Source of the DNA: Sulfoacidibacillus thermotolerans
GTDB taxonomy: Bacteria; Bacillota; Bacilli; Alicyclobacillales; SLC66
NCBI RefSeq assembly: GCF_003144315.1
Contig: NZ_MPDK01000025.1
Location: 1-41,505, forward strand
DNA: 41,505 nucleotides
Reading direction: 5' to 3'
Positions 1 to 10,340 of this stretch are shown here, in pieces. Every line of letters begins with the position of its first letter. Positions within the stretch are counted from its first letter, which is position 1. The notes under the pieces are model-generated. The model was not told the origin of the DNA. It saw only the letters and a program-made list of their open reading frames with translations, and made no database searches. The translations under genes were made by a program, and so were the position numbers.

Positions 1-78
1 TTCTTGCGCCGCCGCTCGCGGCGACATCGAGTAATATAGCATACCCTGTTTTGCTCTGTCAATGCGTTTTTATCTGTT

Positions 79-183
79 TTATTTTAGATTTTTTGGAAGT
101 ACAAGATGTGCTATAAGACCAACCATCATAAGCAATACAATTAACGCGATTAACATTGCTCCTTGTTCAACAACAAATTGCAT
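79..183 (-). CDS. Predicted 34-aa single-span membrane protein
   Basis: This short reading frame, MQFVVEQGAMLIA... ending PKNLK, starts at ATG 183 and stops with TAA at 79-81. A purine-rich GGGAGTGA lies a few bases before the ATG. Residues 8-30 form one uninterrupted hydrophobic segment, followed by a basic tail (KNLK), which suggests a single-pass membrane peptide with its C-terminus in the cytoplasm. It lies 46 nt downstream of the gyrA terminator hairpin, on the same strand. I do not recognise a family. The start context and the coherent membrane segment support a real gene, but the frame is short enough to be chance. Confidence 0.4.
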   Translation of the reverse strand: MQFVVEQGAMLIALIVLLMMVGLIAHLVLPKNLK

Positions 184-228
184 TTCAATCACTCCCACTC
201 TTAAAAAATCACACAAAAAGAGAACCTA

Positions 229-262
229 GAAACTCGAGTATATTTTTTATGCCTCGAGTTTC
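229..262 (-). terminator. Stem-loop downstream of gyrA
   Basis: Perfect 10-bp arms GAAACTCGAG (229-238) and CTCGAGTTTC (253-262) enclose a 14-nt loop, 34 nt beyond the gyrA stop. On the minus strand the hairpin is followed by TAGGTTCTCTTTTTG, so the U-tract is offset by about 8 nt. It is probably the gyrBA terminator, though not a textbook one. Confidence 0.5.
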
Positions 263-295
263 AGCTGCCCGCTAACAAAATTAAATAATCCAATT

Positions 296-2767
296 CTACT
301 CCTTTGTTTCTTCAGAATCATCCGTTCCATCCGCAACAGAAGAGGCTACCCGAGCTACAGAACTCACTTCGGAATCATCACTCAAATTAATTAATCTGAT
401 CCCTTGAGTGTTTCTACTTCTAACGGATATTTCATCGATTGGTAAACGAATAGCAACCCCTGTATTGGTAATGATCATTAGATCTTCATGCGCATGAACG
501 ACTTTAAGTGCAACAATATTTCCGTTTTTCTCTGTAACATTAAGTGTTTTAATTCCTTTTCCACCACGCGTTTGTGTGCGGTAATCGTCAATGGAAGTTC
601 GCTTTCCATATCCCTTTGTACTCACAACAAGCACCGTAGTATTAGGTTGAACGACGTCCATCCCTACAATTTCATCATCTTTTTCTAGTGTAATCCCCTT
701 AACTCCTGCAGCAGTCCGTCCCATTGGCCGAACATCAGATTCCGGAAAACGAATAGACATCCCGTATTTCGTCCCCATAATAATTTCTCTTTTCCCATCA
801 GTTAAGCGAACACCAATTAGTTCGTCATCTTCACGAATGCTAAGTGCGATAAGTCCGACTTTGCGGATGTTAGAAAAGGCACTAAGTGATGTTTTTTTAA
901 TAATTCCATCACGAGTTGCTGTGAAGAGATAAAAATCATCAGATAGCAAATCTTCTTTACTAACCGGAATAACAGCCGAGATCTTTTCTCCTTGTTCGAT
1001 GTTCAACAGATTGATAATCGGTACACCTTTTGCTGTTCTACCTAATTCAGGAACTTCATATGCCATTAAGCGATACACTTTTGCTCGATTAGTAAAAATA
1101 AGCAAATTGTTGTGAGAGGATGTAATAAACATATGTTCAACAAAATCCTCATCTTTTGTCCCCATAGCTGTAACTCCACGTCCACCACGTCGCTGACTAC
1201 GATAAGTACTTGATGGTGCGCGTTTAATATACCCTGCATGAGTAATCGTAATCACCACATCTTGTTCTTGGATGAGGTCTCCCTCATCGAATTCTTCTCC
1301 TTCGGCAGCGACTATACGTGTGCGTCTCGCATCACCAAACTTATTGCGCAGATCTAGAATCTCTTTGCGAACAACAGCAAGTACCTTGGCTTCATCCGCT
1401 AGAATCGCACGATATTCAGCAATTAAACGTTGCAATTCCCGATATTCATTTTCGATTTTCTCACGTTCTAAACCAGTCAAACGTTGCAAGCGCATATCTA
1501 GAATTGCTTGTGCCTGTTCTTCAGATAAGGAAAAAGTAGTGATCAAACCTGTTCTTGCAAGATCAACTGTTGCTGAGGAGCGAATAAGTTGAATAACCTC
1601 ATCCAAATGATCTAGTGCAATTCGCAACCCCTCTAAAATATGTGCACGGGCTTCTGCTTTTCGCAAATCATAACGCGTACGACGTACAATCACTTCTTTT
1701 TGATGTTCAAGATAGTAAAATAATAGCTCGCGTAACGAAAGCACTCTTGGTTGGCCATTAACGAGCGCTAATGCATTGACACCAAATGTTGTTTGTAATG
1801 GTGTATGTTTATAAAGATTGTTTAAGATTACTTGAGGTCGTACATCTCTGCGTAATTCTATGACGATACGCATCCCTTTTCGATCACTTTCATCACGCAA
1901 GTCAGTAATGCCATCAATCTTCTTTTCCCTTGCTAATTCTGCAATTTTTTCAATCAAGCGTGCCTTATTTACTTGATAAGGCAACTCTGTAATCACAATG
2001 CGAACTTTTCCATTTGATGCTTCTTCAATCATGTGAACTGCGCGTATCGTAAGACTTCCATGTCCGGTATGATATGCCTTTCGAATGCCATCTCGCCCAA
2101 GAATTACACCGTATGTTGGGAAATCAGGACCTTTAATTACTGTCATGAGATCATCTATTGTTGCATCCGGTCTATCAATAAGCATAACGACACCATCAAT
2201 AATTTCAGTTAAATTGTGAGGAGGCATATTTGTTGCCATGCCGACAGCAATTCCTGAAGAACCATTTACGAGTAAATTAGGAAAACGTGAGGGTAAAACA
2301 GTGGGTTCCTTTTCACTGCCATCATAATTCGGTTGGAAATCAACGGTTTCTTTATTGATATCACGTACCATTTCTAAAGCAAGTGAAGTCATACGAGATT
2401 CTGTATAACGCATTGCTGCAGCAGCATCTCCATCGACACTCCCAAAATTTCCATGTCCATCAACCAATAAATAGCGTGTTGAAAAATCTTGAGCCAGTCG
2501 AACTAATGCATCGTATACAGCTGTATCCCCATGTGGATGGTACTTTGCTAGAACATCACCAACAATTCTCGCTGACTTTTTATATGGCTTATCAGGGGTC
2601 ATTCCTAGTTCTAACATTGCATAGATAATTCTCCGATGTACTGGTTTTAAACCATCTCTTACATCAGGAATTGCACGGCTCACAATTACGCTCATTGCAT
2701 AGTCAATAAAAGAATGTCTTAGTTCTGAGGTAATATCTATCGGCAAAACCTTACCATTTTCAGCCAC
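296..2767 (-). CDS. gyrA: DNA gyrase subunit A
   Basis: GyrA is the breakage-reunion subunit of the type II topoisomerase that introduces negative supercoils; it works as A2B2 with GyrB. The 823-aa length is normal. The catalytic tyrosine is Y121 (MRYTES), and the GyrA box QRRGGRG, needed for DNA wrapping, is at residues 525-531 ahead of the six-bladed C-terminal beta-pinwheel. The quinolone-determining region reads [10 protein letters not shown], with threonine (T82) where E. coli and B. subtilis have serine; threonine is the wild-type residue in several species, so this is not evidence of resistance. The tail is acidic. The gene follows gyrB by 36 nt, so the two are almost certainly cotranscribed. 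Start ATG 2767 is preceded by GGGAGG. Confidence 0.98.
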   Translation of the reverse strand: MAENGKVLPIDITSELRHSFIDYAMSVIVSRAIPDVRDGLKPVHRRIIYAMLELGMTPDKPYKKSARIVGDVLAKYHPHGDTAVYDALVRLAQDFSTRYLLVDGHGNFGSVDGDAAAAMRYTESRMTSLALEMVRDINKETVDFQPNYDGSEKEPTVLPSRFPNLLVNGSSGIAVGMATNMPPHNLTEIIDGVVMLIDRPDATIDDLMTVIKGPDFPTYGVILGRDGIRKAYHTGHGSLTIRAVHMIEEASNGKVRIVITELPYQVNKARLIEKIAELAREKKIDGITDLRDESDRKGMRIVIELRRDVRPQVILNNLYKHTPLQTTFGVNALALVNGQPRVLSLRELLFYYLEHQKEVIVRRTRYDLRKAEARAHILEGLRIALDHLDEVIQLIRSSATVDLARTGLITTFSLSEEQAQAILDMRLQRLTGLEREKIENEYRELQRLIAEYRAILADEAKVLAVVRKEILDLRNKFGDARRTRIVAAEGEEFDEGDLIQEQDVVITITHAGYIKRAPSSTYRSQRRGGRGVTAMGTKDEDFVEHMFITSSHNNLLIFTNRAKVYRLMAYEVPELGRTAKGVPIINLLNIEQGEKISAVIPVSKEDLLSDDFYLFTATRDGIIKKTSLSAFSNIRKVGLIALSIREDDELIGVRLTDGKREIIMGTKYGMSIRFPESDVRPMGRTAAGVKGITLEKDDEIVGMDVVQPNTTVLVVSTKGYGKRTSIDDYRTQTRGGKGIKTLNVTEKNGNIVALKVVHAHEDLMIITNTGVAIRLPIDEISVRSRNTQGIRLINLSDDSEVSSVARVASSVADGTDDSEETKE

Positions 2768-2803
2768 ATAAATCCTCCCTTACCCACATTCGCAGTAAAA
2801 AAT

Positions 2804-4723
<1,920 letters not shown>

Positions 4724-4770
4724 TCAAATTCCCTCCAAAAATACTCCATAAATTAATTTTGTAGATAATT

Positions 4771-5010
4771 TTAGTAAATATTGATTCGCTTCTTTAATGT
4801 AGAAGAGGAAATGGGAGAAATATATACTTGGTCTTTTGTCACAACATAAGATTTAGGTTCCCCGTTTGCTAGGTCGTTTACTTTTTCTTGCTGTGCAATT
4901 GAAGCGAGAAAGGAGTGATTGTGAGGAGAGAGTTGCCAAGGTTTAACATCAATAATGACAATGATGTCATCCCAATGCAAGATGACATCTCCGCCGATAT
5001 CTAAATACAA
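4771..5010 (-). CDS. remB: Extracellular matrix regulator RemB (DUF370)
   Basis: The protein matches the RemB/YaaB family (DUF370) in its conserved ending, VVTKDQVYISPISSSTLKKR, and in its position between recF and gyrB, the place of yaaB in B. subtilis. The paralogue RemA is a DNA-binding activator of biofilm genes; the role of RemB is less clear. I place the start at TTG 5010 (MYLDIGGDV...), 79 aa, because AGAGAGGTGA lies about 5 nt upstream and family members begin at this point. A GTG at 5019, overlapping the recF stop as GTGA, would give 82 aa. Translation is likely coupled to recF. Confidence 0.85.
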   Translation of the reverse strand: MYLDIGGDVILHWDDIIVIIDVKPWQLSPHNHSFLASIAQQEKVNDLANGEPKSYVVTKDQVYISPISSSTLKKRINIY

Positions 5011-5015
5011 CGATC

Positions 5016-6101
5016 TCACCTCTCTACAGTTATTATACCATGAGCAATTTTAAATACCTTCCCATTTAAATTTGCTTTCAGTCGATTCTCTAGATCTGTT
5101 GTCGTCAAAATAGTTTGTGCTCCATGCAAATTTTCTAGTAAGTGTTTTTGTCTAGAAAGGTCAAGTTCAGAAAAGACATCGTCTAATAAAACAATGGGTA
5201 ATTCTTTTGTTTTCTCTCGAATATACTCAAAAAGTGCAAATTTTAATGATAACACAACAGTTCTCACTTGACCTTGTGAGGCAAAACGCGAAACTGGTTT
5301 GCCATCTAAATAAAATAAGAGATCATCTCGATGGGGTCCTACTGTTGTAAAACCTTTTTCTACATCATGGTGTGCAGATTGTCTTAATTGTTCAAATAAA
5401 TTTTCACGATAAGAGATTTCATTTGATCCTTTTACTCCTGTTTTATAACTGATTGATAATGTTTCTTTTTGGTTGGAAAGTTCTTTGTAAATTCGTGTTG
5501 CATGAAAACTTAATTCTTGAATAAATTGATCACGTTGAGATAAAATTACACCCCCGACCGTGCTTAACTGTTCATCCCATACGGGAAGCGGATCGAATTG
5601 GCGCATACGTAACAGAGAGTTCCTTTGCAGTAACAATTGATTATAAGTTCTTAGATGATGGACAAAACCTGAAATGAATTGTCCCATATTTAAATTCAAA
5701 AATTTTCTGCGCTCGTCAGGACCTAGTTTGATCATTTGAAGGTCATCTGGTGTAAAAAATACAATATGCAATTGACCAAGAAATTCACTTAAATTTTTCT
5801 TTGAAACACCATTTACTTTAATTTGTTTCCCTTTCTCCAGAATTTTCATTGCCATATCCATTTGTTTCCCATTACGGTGAAATAAGATCCGTAATTGTGA
5901 TTGTGTTTCACCAAATTGTATAAGTTCCTTTTCATGTTTTGCTCGTGTGGAACGACCATAAGCAAACATTGATATTGCTTCGAGTATAGTTGTCTTCCCT
6001 TCAGCATTTTGACCTAATAACACATTTAAGGTTGGACCAAATTGAAGACTTGTATAACTGTATGTTCTGAAGTTTTGTAAATCTAGTCGCTCAATCTTCA
6101 T
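5016..6101 (-). CDS. recF: DNA replication and repair protein RecF
   Basis: RecF is an SMC-like ABC ATPase that helps RecO/RecR load RecA at single-strand gaps. Walker A is GQNAEGKT at residues 30-37, the signature region is FASQGQVRTVVLS and Walker B is VLLDDVFSELD near residue 310. The start is taken as ATG 6101 (MKIERLDLQNFRTY), where homologues begin and where GAGAG lies just upstream. A TTG at 6116 would add five residues. This gives 361 aa, normal for the family. The gene overlaps the end of yaaA by 11 nt and ends at the remB start, consistent with one dnaA-gyrA transcription unit. Confidence 0.96.
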   Translation of the reverse strand: MKIERLDLQNFRTYSYTSLQFGPTLNVLLGQNAEGKTTILEAISMFAYGRSTRAKHEKELIQFGETQSQLRILFHRNGKQMDMAMKILEKGKQIKVNGVSKKNLSEFLGQLHIVFFTPDDLQMIKLGPDERRKFLNLNMGQFISGFVHHLRTYNQLLLQRNSLLRMRQFDPLPVWDEQLSTVGGVILSQRDQFIQELSFHATRIYKELSNQKETLSISYKTGVKGSNEISYRENLFEQLRQSAHHDVEKGFTTVGPHRDDLLFYLDGKPVSRFASQGQVRTVVLSLKFALFEYIREKTKELPIVLLDDVFSELDLSRQKHLLENLHGAQTILTTTDLENRLKANLNGKVFKIAHGIITVER

Positions 6102-6315
6102 GTTCACTCTCTGCAATCAGGATCGTTTGATTAAAAACGGAGATAAGATCACCAGGATATAGTTTCCTTCCTCGTCTTTGTTCATGAATTCCATTAACAA
6201 AAACTTTATTATCTTGGAGAATGACTTTTGCACTGCCTCCAGAATCAATCATTCCAGATAATTTGAGAGCTTGCTGTAAAGTGATATAGGTTGTTTTCGT
6301 GTGGATCGTTATCAT
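6091..6315 (-). CDS. yaaA: S4-domain RNA-binding protein YaaA (RlbA)
   Basis: This 74-aa protein is a single S4-like RNA-binding module: TYITLQQALKLSG, then IDSGGSAKVILQDNKVFVNG and GRKLYPGD. It corresponds to B. subtilis YaaA, encoded between dnaN and recF and reported to be connected with ribosome assembly. The ATG at 6315 overlaps the dnaN TGA (ATGA), and its own TGA lies inside recF, so translation of dnaN, yaaA and recF is probably coupled. Confidence 0.92.
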   Translation of the reverse strand: MITIHTKTTYITLQQALKLSGMIDSGGSAKVILQDNKVFVNGIHEQRRGRKLYPGDLISVFNQTILIAESEHED

Positions 6316-7454
6316 GTATTGGGTCCAAAGCGAACCGGCAAAATTAGATGTAAAGGACGGTCGCTATTCGTTGGTTTCAGTATAAAAGCACTGCCTGGAC
6401 TCGTAAATTCAATACGGACCTGATAATTATTTAATGCTTTTAGTGCGTCTAATAAAAATTTTGCATTACATGCTATTTGTAAATCATCTCCTTCAAATGA
6501 GATTGGATCGATAGTCTCTGTAACCTTACCTATGTCAGGAGAGTTTGAAGTGACCTCGATATGTGTACGTCTTAAATATAAACGAATCACCTGATTTTCA
6601 TTTTCTCTTGCCAATAGTGCTGCTCGTTCTATGGATTCAGTAAATTGTTTAGGATCTACTTCAATTGCTGTACGCCATGTAGTTGGAATAATACGTGAAA
6701 TATCCGGATATTGTCCCTCAATTAAGCGGGAATAAAATTTAGTCGCACCAAAAGTAACAAGTAGTTGATTGTCTGCAATATAAATATCTGTGAATTCTTC
6801 AGAGTCCGGTAATATTTTAAGTAGTTCATTTAAACTTTTCCCTGGAATAATTGCCTCTAATTTATCATATGAATATTTTGTCTCCGCATAAATACTGTGT
6901 ATGGATAATCTGTGACTATCACTTGCTATAAATCGCAACTGTGGCTCTACAAATGAAAAGAGAACCCCTGTGAGTGTAGGGCGAATTTCAGAAGTTGCAG
7001 TTGCAAATGCAGTTTGTTCAATAAGGGAAATTAAAACATTAGAAGGCATGGATAAACTCATTTCTTCTGTTACGGAAGGAAGATGTGGATATTCGCGAGG
7101 ATCCATTCCATTTAAGGTATACGTGGCTGAGCCAGAGCGAATGGTTGCAGTTAAGTCTGTAACATCAATTCGTACTAATTTGTGAGGTAGTTTTCTAACA
7201 ATATCAAGAAGGTATTTTGCGTGAAGTACAATACTTCCTGTTTGTTCAATTTGTAAGGTGGGTTCTGGATCATCTGTAGGATGAACAATGGTTTGAATTC
7301 CGATTTCTTGATCATACGCGGTAAGTTGAATATGAGTTGCAAAAACTTCTAAGTACACTCCATAAAGAATTGGCTTCGTTGTTCGCGTAGGGATCGCTTT
7401 TGAAATCGTCTGCAAAGCTTGGGATAAAAGCGATTTTAAGATTACGATGCGCAT
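6312..7454 (-). CDS. dnaN: DNA polymerase III beta subunit (sliding clamp)
   Basis: DnaN forms the ring-shaped dimer that tethers polymerase III and other DNA enzymes to the template. The 380-aa length fits three clamp domains. The N-terminus MRIVILKSLLSQALQTISKA and the ending LILPVRFGPNT are typical, as is the IEQTAFATATSEIRPTLTGV segment. ATG 7454 is preceded by AAGGAGAG. It lies directly after the dnaA-dnaN part of oriC and before yaaA, the standard Firmicute order. Confidence 0.97.
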   Translation of the reverse strand: MRIVILKSLLSQALQTISKAIPTRTTKPILYGVYLEVFATHIQLTAYDQEIGIQTIVHPTDDPEPTLQIEQTGSIVLHAKYLLDIVRKLPHKLVRIDVTDLTATIRSGSATYTLNGMDPREYPHLPSVTEEMSLSMPSNVLISLIEQTAFATATSEIRPTLTGVLFSFVEPQLRFIASDSHRLSIHSIYAETKYSYDKLEAIIPGKSLNELLKILPDSEEFTDIYIADNQLLVTFGATKFYSRLIEGQYPDISRIIPTTWRTAIEVDPKQFTESIERAALLARENENQVIRLYLRRTHIEVTSNSPDIGKVTETIDPISFEGDDLQIACNAKFLLDALKALNNYQVRIEFTSPGSAFILKPTNSDRPLHLILPVRFGPNT

Positions 7455-7602
7455 GAACGATCTCTCCTTGGCATATAGATCATTAGGATTAATAAAGAAG
7501 ATAGTTATTATAATAATGCCTGTGCAATCTGTTGATAACTCCGATAGATGTTTTTTTTTATGCTAATTCACATGTTGACGATCTGTGGATAAATCACTTA
7601 AC
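7455..7602 (-). other. oriC, dnaA-dnaN part, with likely unwinding element
   Basis: This 148-bp gap holds a perfect DnaA box TGTGGATAA at 7584-7592 and a one-mismatch box TGTTGATAA at 7530-7538. On the dnaN side of the boxes is an AT-rich tract with TTATTATAATAA at about 7506-7517. In B. subtilis the strands are opened between dnaA and dnaN next to such a box pair, so I infer this is the unwinding element. The boxes and AT tract are seen directly; the function is inferred. Confidence 0.7.
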
Positions 7603-8958
7603 TTACGCTTTGGCATTGTGTATAACTAATTGGTCAGTCAGTTGGTGGATGAGCAACTGTAATTTTGCGTCATTCTTTAGATCTTCAGATATTTTTTCAC
7701 AGGCATGCAAAACTGTAGTATGGTCGCGACCGCCAAATTCTCGTCCGATTTTAGGAAGAGATAAATCGGTGAGAGTTCGTGTTAGATACATTGCGAGTTG
7801 TCGTGGATAAGCGATTTCTTTTTGTCGTCCACGGCTCACCATATCTTCAAGTTGAATTTGGAAATGAGAACAGACAACTCTTTGAATATCTGCAACAGTG
7901 AGAGGTCTTTTTGCATCTGCTGGAAGAATGTCAGTGAGTGCTTCCTCGACTAATAATGCATCAATGTCGCGATTCATCATTGATGAATAGGCGATTACAC
8001 GAATTAGAGCACCTTCTAATTCACGCACATTGGTTTCGACCTTTGTGGCAATGAGATTTAAAGCCTCATTGTCAATTGAAAAACCTTCTGCTTTAGCTTT
8101 TTTTCGTAAAATAGCAACTCGTGTTTCAAATTCTGGCGGTTTTACATCGATGATTAGACCGCCAGAAAAACGGGAGCGCAAGCGATTTTCAAGACGTTCA
8201 ATGTCTTTTGGCGGACGATCGCTTGTGATGACAATTTGCTTATGATCATTGTGTAAAGTATTGAAGGTATGAAAAAACTCTTCTTGGGTAGATTCTTTAC
8301 CAGCAATAAATTGAATATCGTCGATTAACAGGATGTCTGCCCTCCGGTATTTGTTTCGAAAATCGTCAATCGTTCGTGTTTGGAGCGCAGTTACAAATTC
8401 ATTTACGAATGTTTCACACGAAATGTAGACCACTTTTGCATTTGCATTCATGCGTAATGCATGTTGGCCAATCGCATGCATCAGGTGTGTCTTTCCTAGA
8501 CCTACTCCACCGTAAAGGAAAAAAGGATTGTAATTTTGCGCAGGTCTTTCAGCTACTGCAATACTTGCAGCATGGGCTAAACGATTGCGTTCTCCAATGA
8601 CAAACGTATCGAATGTATATTTTGGATTAAACGGTGTTTGATTAGTAAATTCATCTTCAAAAGGATGCTCACGATAATCTTTGTGTTTTTGAGAGCGATG
8701 GGCTTGATTTTCCTCTAATACAAAAGAAACGGTTACGGGTTCAGGTGTTACAACACTAATGGCCTCTTGAATGGTGTCTAAAAGGTACTTATTAATATGA
8801 TCTAATGCCATTGGAGAGGGAACGCGGATGATTAAGTGATGACCATCAAATGAGTGAGCATCAGTTAGATGAATCCATGTTTCAAAAACAGATTTTTCAA
8901 GTATTCCTTGGAGTACGCGAACAGTTTGCTCCCAGATCTGGTGTCCATCGTTCATCAT
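7603..8958 (-). CDS. dnaA: Chromosomal replication initiator DnaA
   Basis: DnaA binds DnaA boxes and opens oriC. The 451-aa protein has the usual four parts: an N-terminal protein-interaction domain (about 1-85), a linker, an AAA+ domain with Walker A GGVGLGKT (150-157) and Walker B LLIDDIQF (210-217), and a C-terminal helix-turn-helix with the signature GGRDHTTVLHA (409-419). Two ATGs are adjacent; I use the first, 8958, with AGGGGG about 12 nt upstream. A perfect DnaA box at 8990-8998 sits close to the start codon, which suggests autoregulation. Confidence 0.98.
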   Translation of the reverse strand: MMNDGHQIWEQTVRVLQGILEKSVFETWIHLTDAHSFDGHHLIIRVPSPMALDHINKYLLDTIQEAISVVTPEPVTVSFVLEENQAHRSQKHKDYREHPFEDEFTNQTPFNPKYTFDTFVIGERNRLAHAASIAVAERPAQNYNPFFLYGGVGLGKTHLMHAIGQHALRMNANAKVVYISCETFVNEFVTALQTRTIDDFRNKYRRADILLIDDIQFIAGKESTQEEFFHTFNTLHNDHKQIVITSDRPPKDIERLENRLRSRFSGGLIIDVKPPEFETRVAILRKKAKAEGFSIDNEALNLIATKVETNVRELEGALIRVIAYSSMMNRDIDALLVEEALTDILPADAKRPLTVADIQRVVCSHFQIQLEDMVSRGRQKEIAYPRQLAMYLTRTLTDLSLPKIGREFGGRDHTTVLHACEKISEDLKNDAKLQLLIHQLTDQLVIHNAKA

Positions 8959-9390
8959 GACTTACTAGAGCCCCCTAGGCTAATTTCAGTTATCCACAGG
9001 GCATAATCGACACAAGAATGTAGTAAGTACGCTTGTGCTAAACGCCGAAATAAGATATACACAGGTAGATTGAGATGTGAATAATCCACATATACAAGGT
9101 GAAGTTTATATCTTATCCACAGCTGTGGATAAGATTGTGGATAAACAGTAAAAGGATAAATAGCGCTGACCAATCATATCAGAAAACTCCTAGAGAGACA
9201 AGGATCGTTATGATTCTTGGATTGTGGATAAAAATCTTCATCAGATGGCTAAAATGCAATGAGGGGTGTGTACAATTCAACATTATAGGTGCTGTGAAAA
9301 AAAGTTATCCACCGAACTTATCCACATGTGCATAAGTTCGGTGTGTACATTTATTATCGAAGATTTATCCACAGAAGTGACGGACAAAAC
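8959..9390. other. oriC, DnaA-box cluster upstream of dnaA
   Basis: Perfect 9-mer DnaA boxes TTATCCACA or its complement occur at 8990-8998 (+), 9113-9121 (+), 9124-9132 (-), 9136-9144 (-), 9223-9231 (-), 9318-9326 (+) and 9365-9373 (+). One-mismatch boxes are at 9082-9090 (+, TAATCCACA) and 9305-9313 (+, TTATCCACC). The group at 9113-9144 is tightly packed, with two facing boxes separated by 2 bp. No convincing gene lies in this 509-bp gap between dnaA and rpmH. It corresponds to the upstream box clusters of Bacillus oriC. The strand switch of the flanking genes also marks the origin. Confidence 0.9.
9310..9343. repeat. 11-bp perfect palindrome enclosing a DnaA box
   Basis: CACCGAACTTA (9310-9320) and its exact complement TAAGTTCGGTG (9333-9343) flank a 12-nt centre. 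A perfect DnaA box (9318-9326) spans the left arm and centre. No U-tract follows, so it is not an obvious terminator. Confidence 0.75.
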
Positions 9391-9420
9391 TTGACATGCT
9401 GGCGTACGGTTTACTATAAT
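9391..9420 (+). promoter_or_regulatory. Sigma-A promoter of rpmH
   Basis: TTGACA (9391-9396) and TATAAT (9415-9420) are both exact consensus hexamers with an 18-bp spacer, 48 nt before the rpmH ATG. This is the strongest promoter seen in the window. Confidence 0.85.
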
Positions 9421-9467
9421 CTATAGGTATTTTACCGATTGGTGGCTTTGAGGAGGTGTAACTCCAT

Positions 9468-9602
9468 ATGAAACCGACTTTTAATCCGAATGTTCGCAGA
9501 CGTAAAAAAGTACATGGGTTTCGTCAGCGCATGTCGACGAAAAACGGTCGGCGCGTTTTGGCGGCGCGTAGGCGTAAAGGAAGAAGAGTGATTTCTGCAT
9601 AG
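9468..9602 (+). CDS. rpmH: 50S ribosomal protein L34
   Basis: The 44-aa very basic protein [20 protein letters not shown]... ending GRRVISA is a full-length L34, part of the large ribosomal subunit. The [19 protein letters not shown] core is the family signature. The ATG at 9468 has GAGGAGGTG upstream. It is the first gene rightward of oriC, followed by rnpA, the universal bacterial pairing. Confidence 0.97.
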   Translation: MKPTFNPNVRRRKKVHGFRQRMSTKNGRRVLAARRRKGRRVISA

Positions 9603-9627
9603 GCCACTTTACGGGTGGTCTTTTTTT
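9602..9627 (+). terminator. Terminator or attenuator between rpmH and rnpA
   Basis: GGCCAC (9602-9607) pairs with GTGGTC (9615-9620) around a 7-nt loop and is followed by seven Ts. It directly follows the rpmH stop and may reduce transcription into rnpA. Confidence 0.75.
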
Positions 9628-9694
9628 CAATTGTGCGCCTTGTGTTTTAGAATGGATGTGTCGGGAGGTTTTATTTCTGAGCGAGGAAAAGCGC

Positions 9695-10063
9695 ATGATT
9701 CTTTGCGCGCGCGCGACAATAAAGCTGACATTAAAGGGACATCGCCTGAGGCGCAATGGAGACTTTCGTTATGTTTTTGCTCGAGGTAGTTCTGTGGCCA
9801 ATCGGTATTATGTACTATATGTTTTGAAAAAAGACAGGACGAAGTCAACTCGAGTAGGTTTTTCAGTCAGCAAAAAAGTTGGTAATGCAGTAGTGCGCAA
9901 TCGAGTAAAGCGTTTATTGCGTGAAATTATGAGAGTACAAATTCAAAACTTTACAACAGGCTATGATCTTGCGATTATTGCGCGTAAAGAAGCTGCTAAT
10001 CTCAATTATGCAAAAGTTTCTAAGGAGATTCTTAAGTTGCTTGTGAGAGCAAAATTGCTCTAA
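9695..10063 (+). CDS. rnpA: Ribonuclease P protein component
   Basis: RnpA is the protein cofactor of RNase P, which trims the 5' ends of tRNA precursors. The family core is present: RLRRNGDFRYVFARGSSVAN, then VGFSVSKKVGNAVVRNRVKR with the basic RNR motif. I chose ATG 9695 (AGGAA upstream), giving 122 aa. An in-frame ATG at 9656, or a CTG at 9677 behind GGGAGG, would lengthen it. Homologues begin close to GHRLRRNGDF, so even the ATG used leaves about 14 extra residues. It lies between rpmH and yidD. Confidence 0.93.
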   Translation: MILCARATIKLTLKGHRLRRNGDFRYVFARGSSVANRYYVLYVLKKDRTKSTRVGFSVSKKVGNAVVRNRVKRLLREIMRVQIQNFTTGYDLAIIARKEAANLNYAKVSKEILKLLVRAKLL

Positions 10064-10109
10064 GGATATGAATTTTTAAGATCGTGTCACGGATGGATGT
10101 GATCGCGCA

Positions 10110-10319
10110 ATGAGATGGATTTTTATCGGCTTTATTCGTTTGTATCAAATGGTTGTTTCTCCTTTAACACCCTCTACGTGTCGGTTTTATCCGACATGTT
10201 CTCATTATTGTTTGGAGTCGATTAAAAAATATGGTGTTTTTCGTGGTCTTTGGTTGTGTGTGAAGCGTGTGGTTCGTTGTGGTCCGTGGCATCCTGGCGG
10301 ATATGATCCAGTGCCCTGA
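10110..10319 (+). CDS. yidD: Membrane protein insertion efficiency factor YidD
   Basis: This 69-aa protein shows the YidD signature [21 protein letters not shown] with three clustered cysteines, and ends [12 protein letters not shown]. YidD is a small membrane-associated protein that helps YidC insert membrane proteins. An amphipathic N-terminal helix ([14 protein letters not shown]) precedes the motif. It is located in the conserved rnpA-yidD-yidC order, 21 nt before yidC. Confidence 0.95.
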   Translation: MRWIFIGFIRLYQMVVSPLTPSTCRFYPTCSHYCLESIKKYGVFRGLWLCVKRVVRCGPWHPGGYDPVP

Positions 10320-10340
10320 AGATTCGGAGGTTGGTAACAG

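Noticed and set aside
10-23. CGCCGC-TC-GCGGCG palindrome at the window start
   Set aside because: Too close to the edge to place in context; no T-tract on either side.
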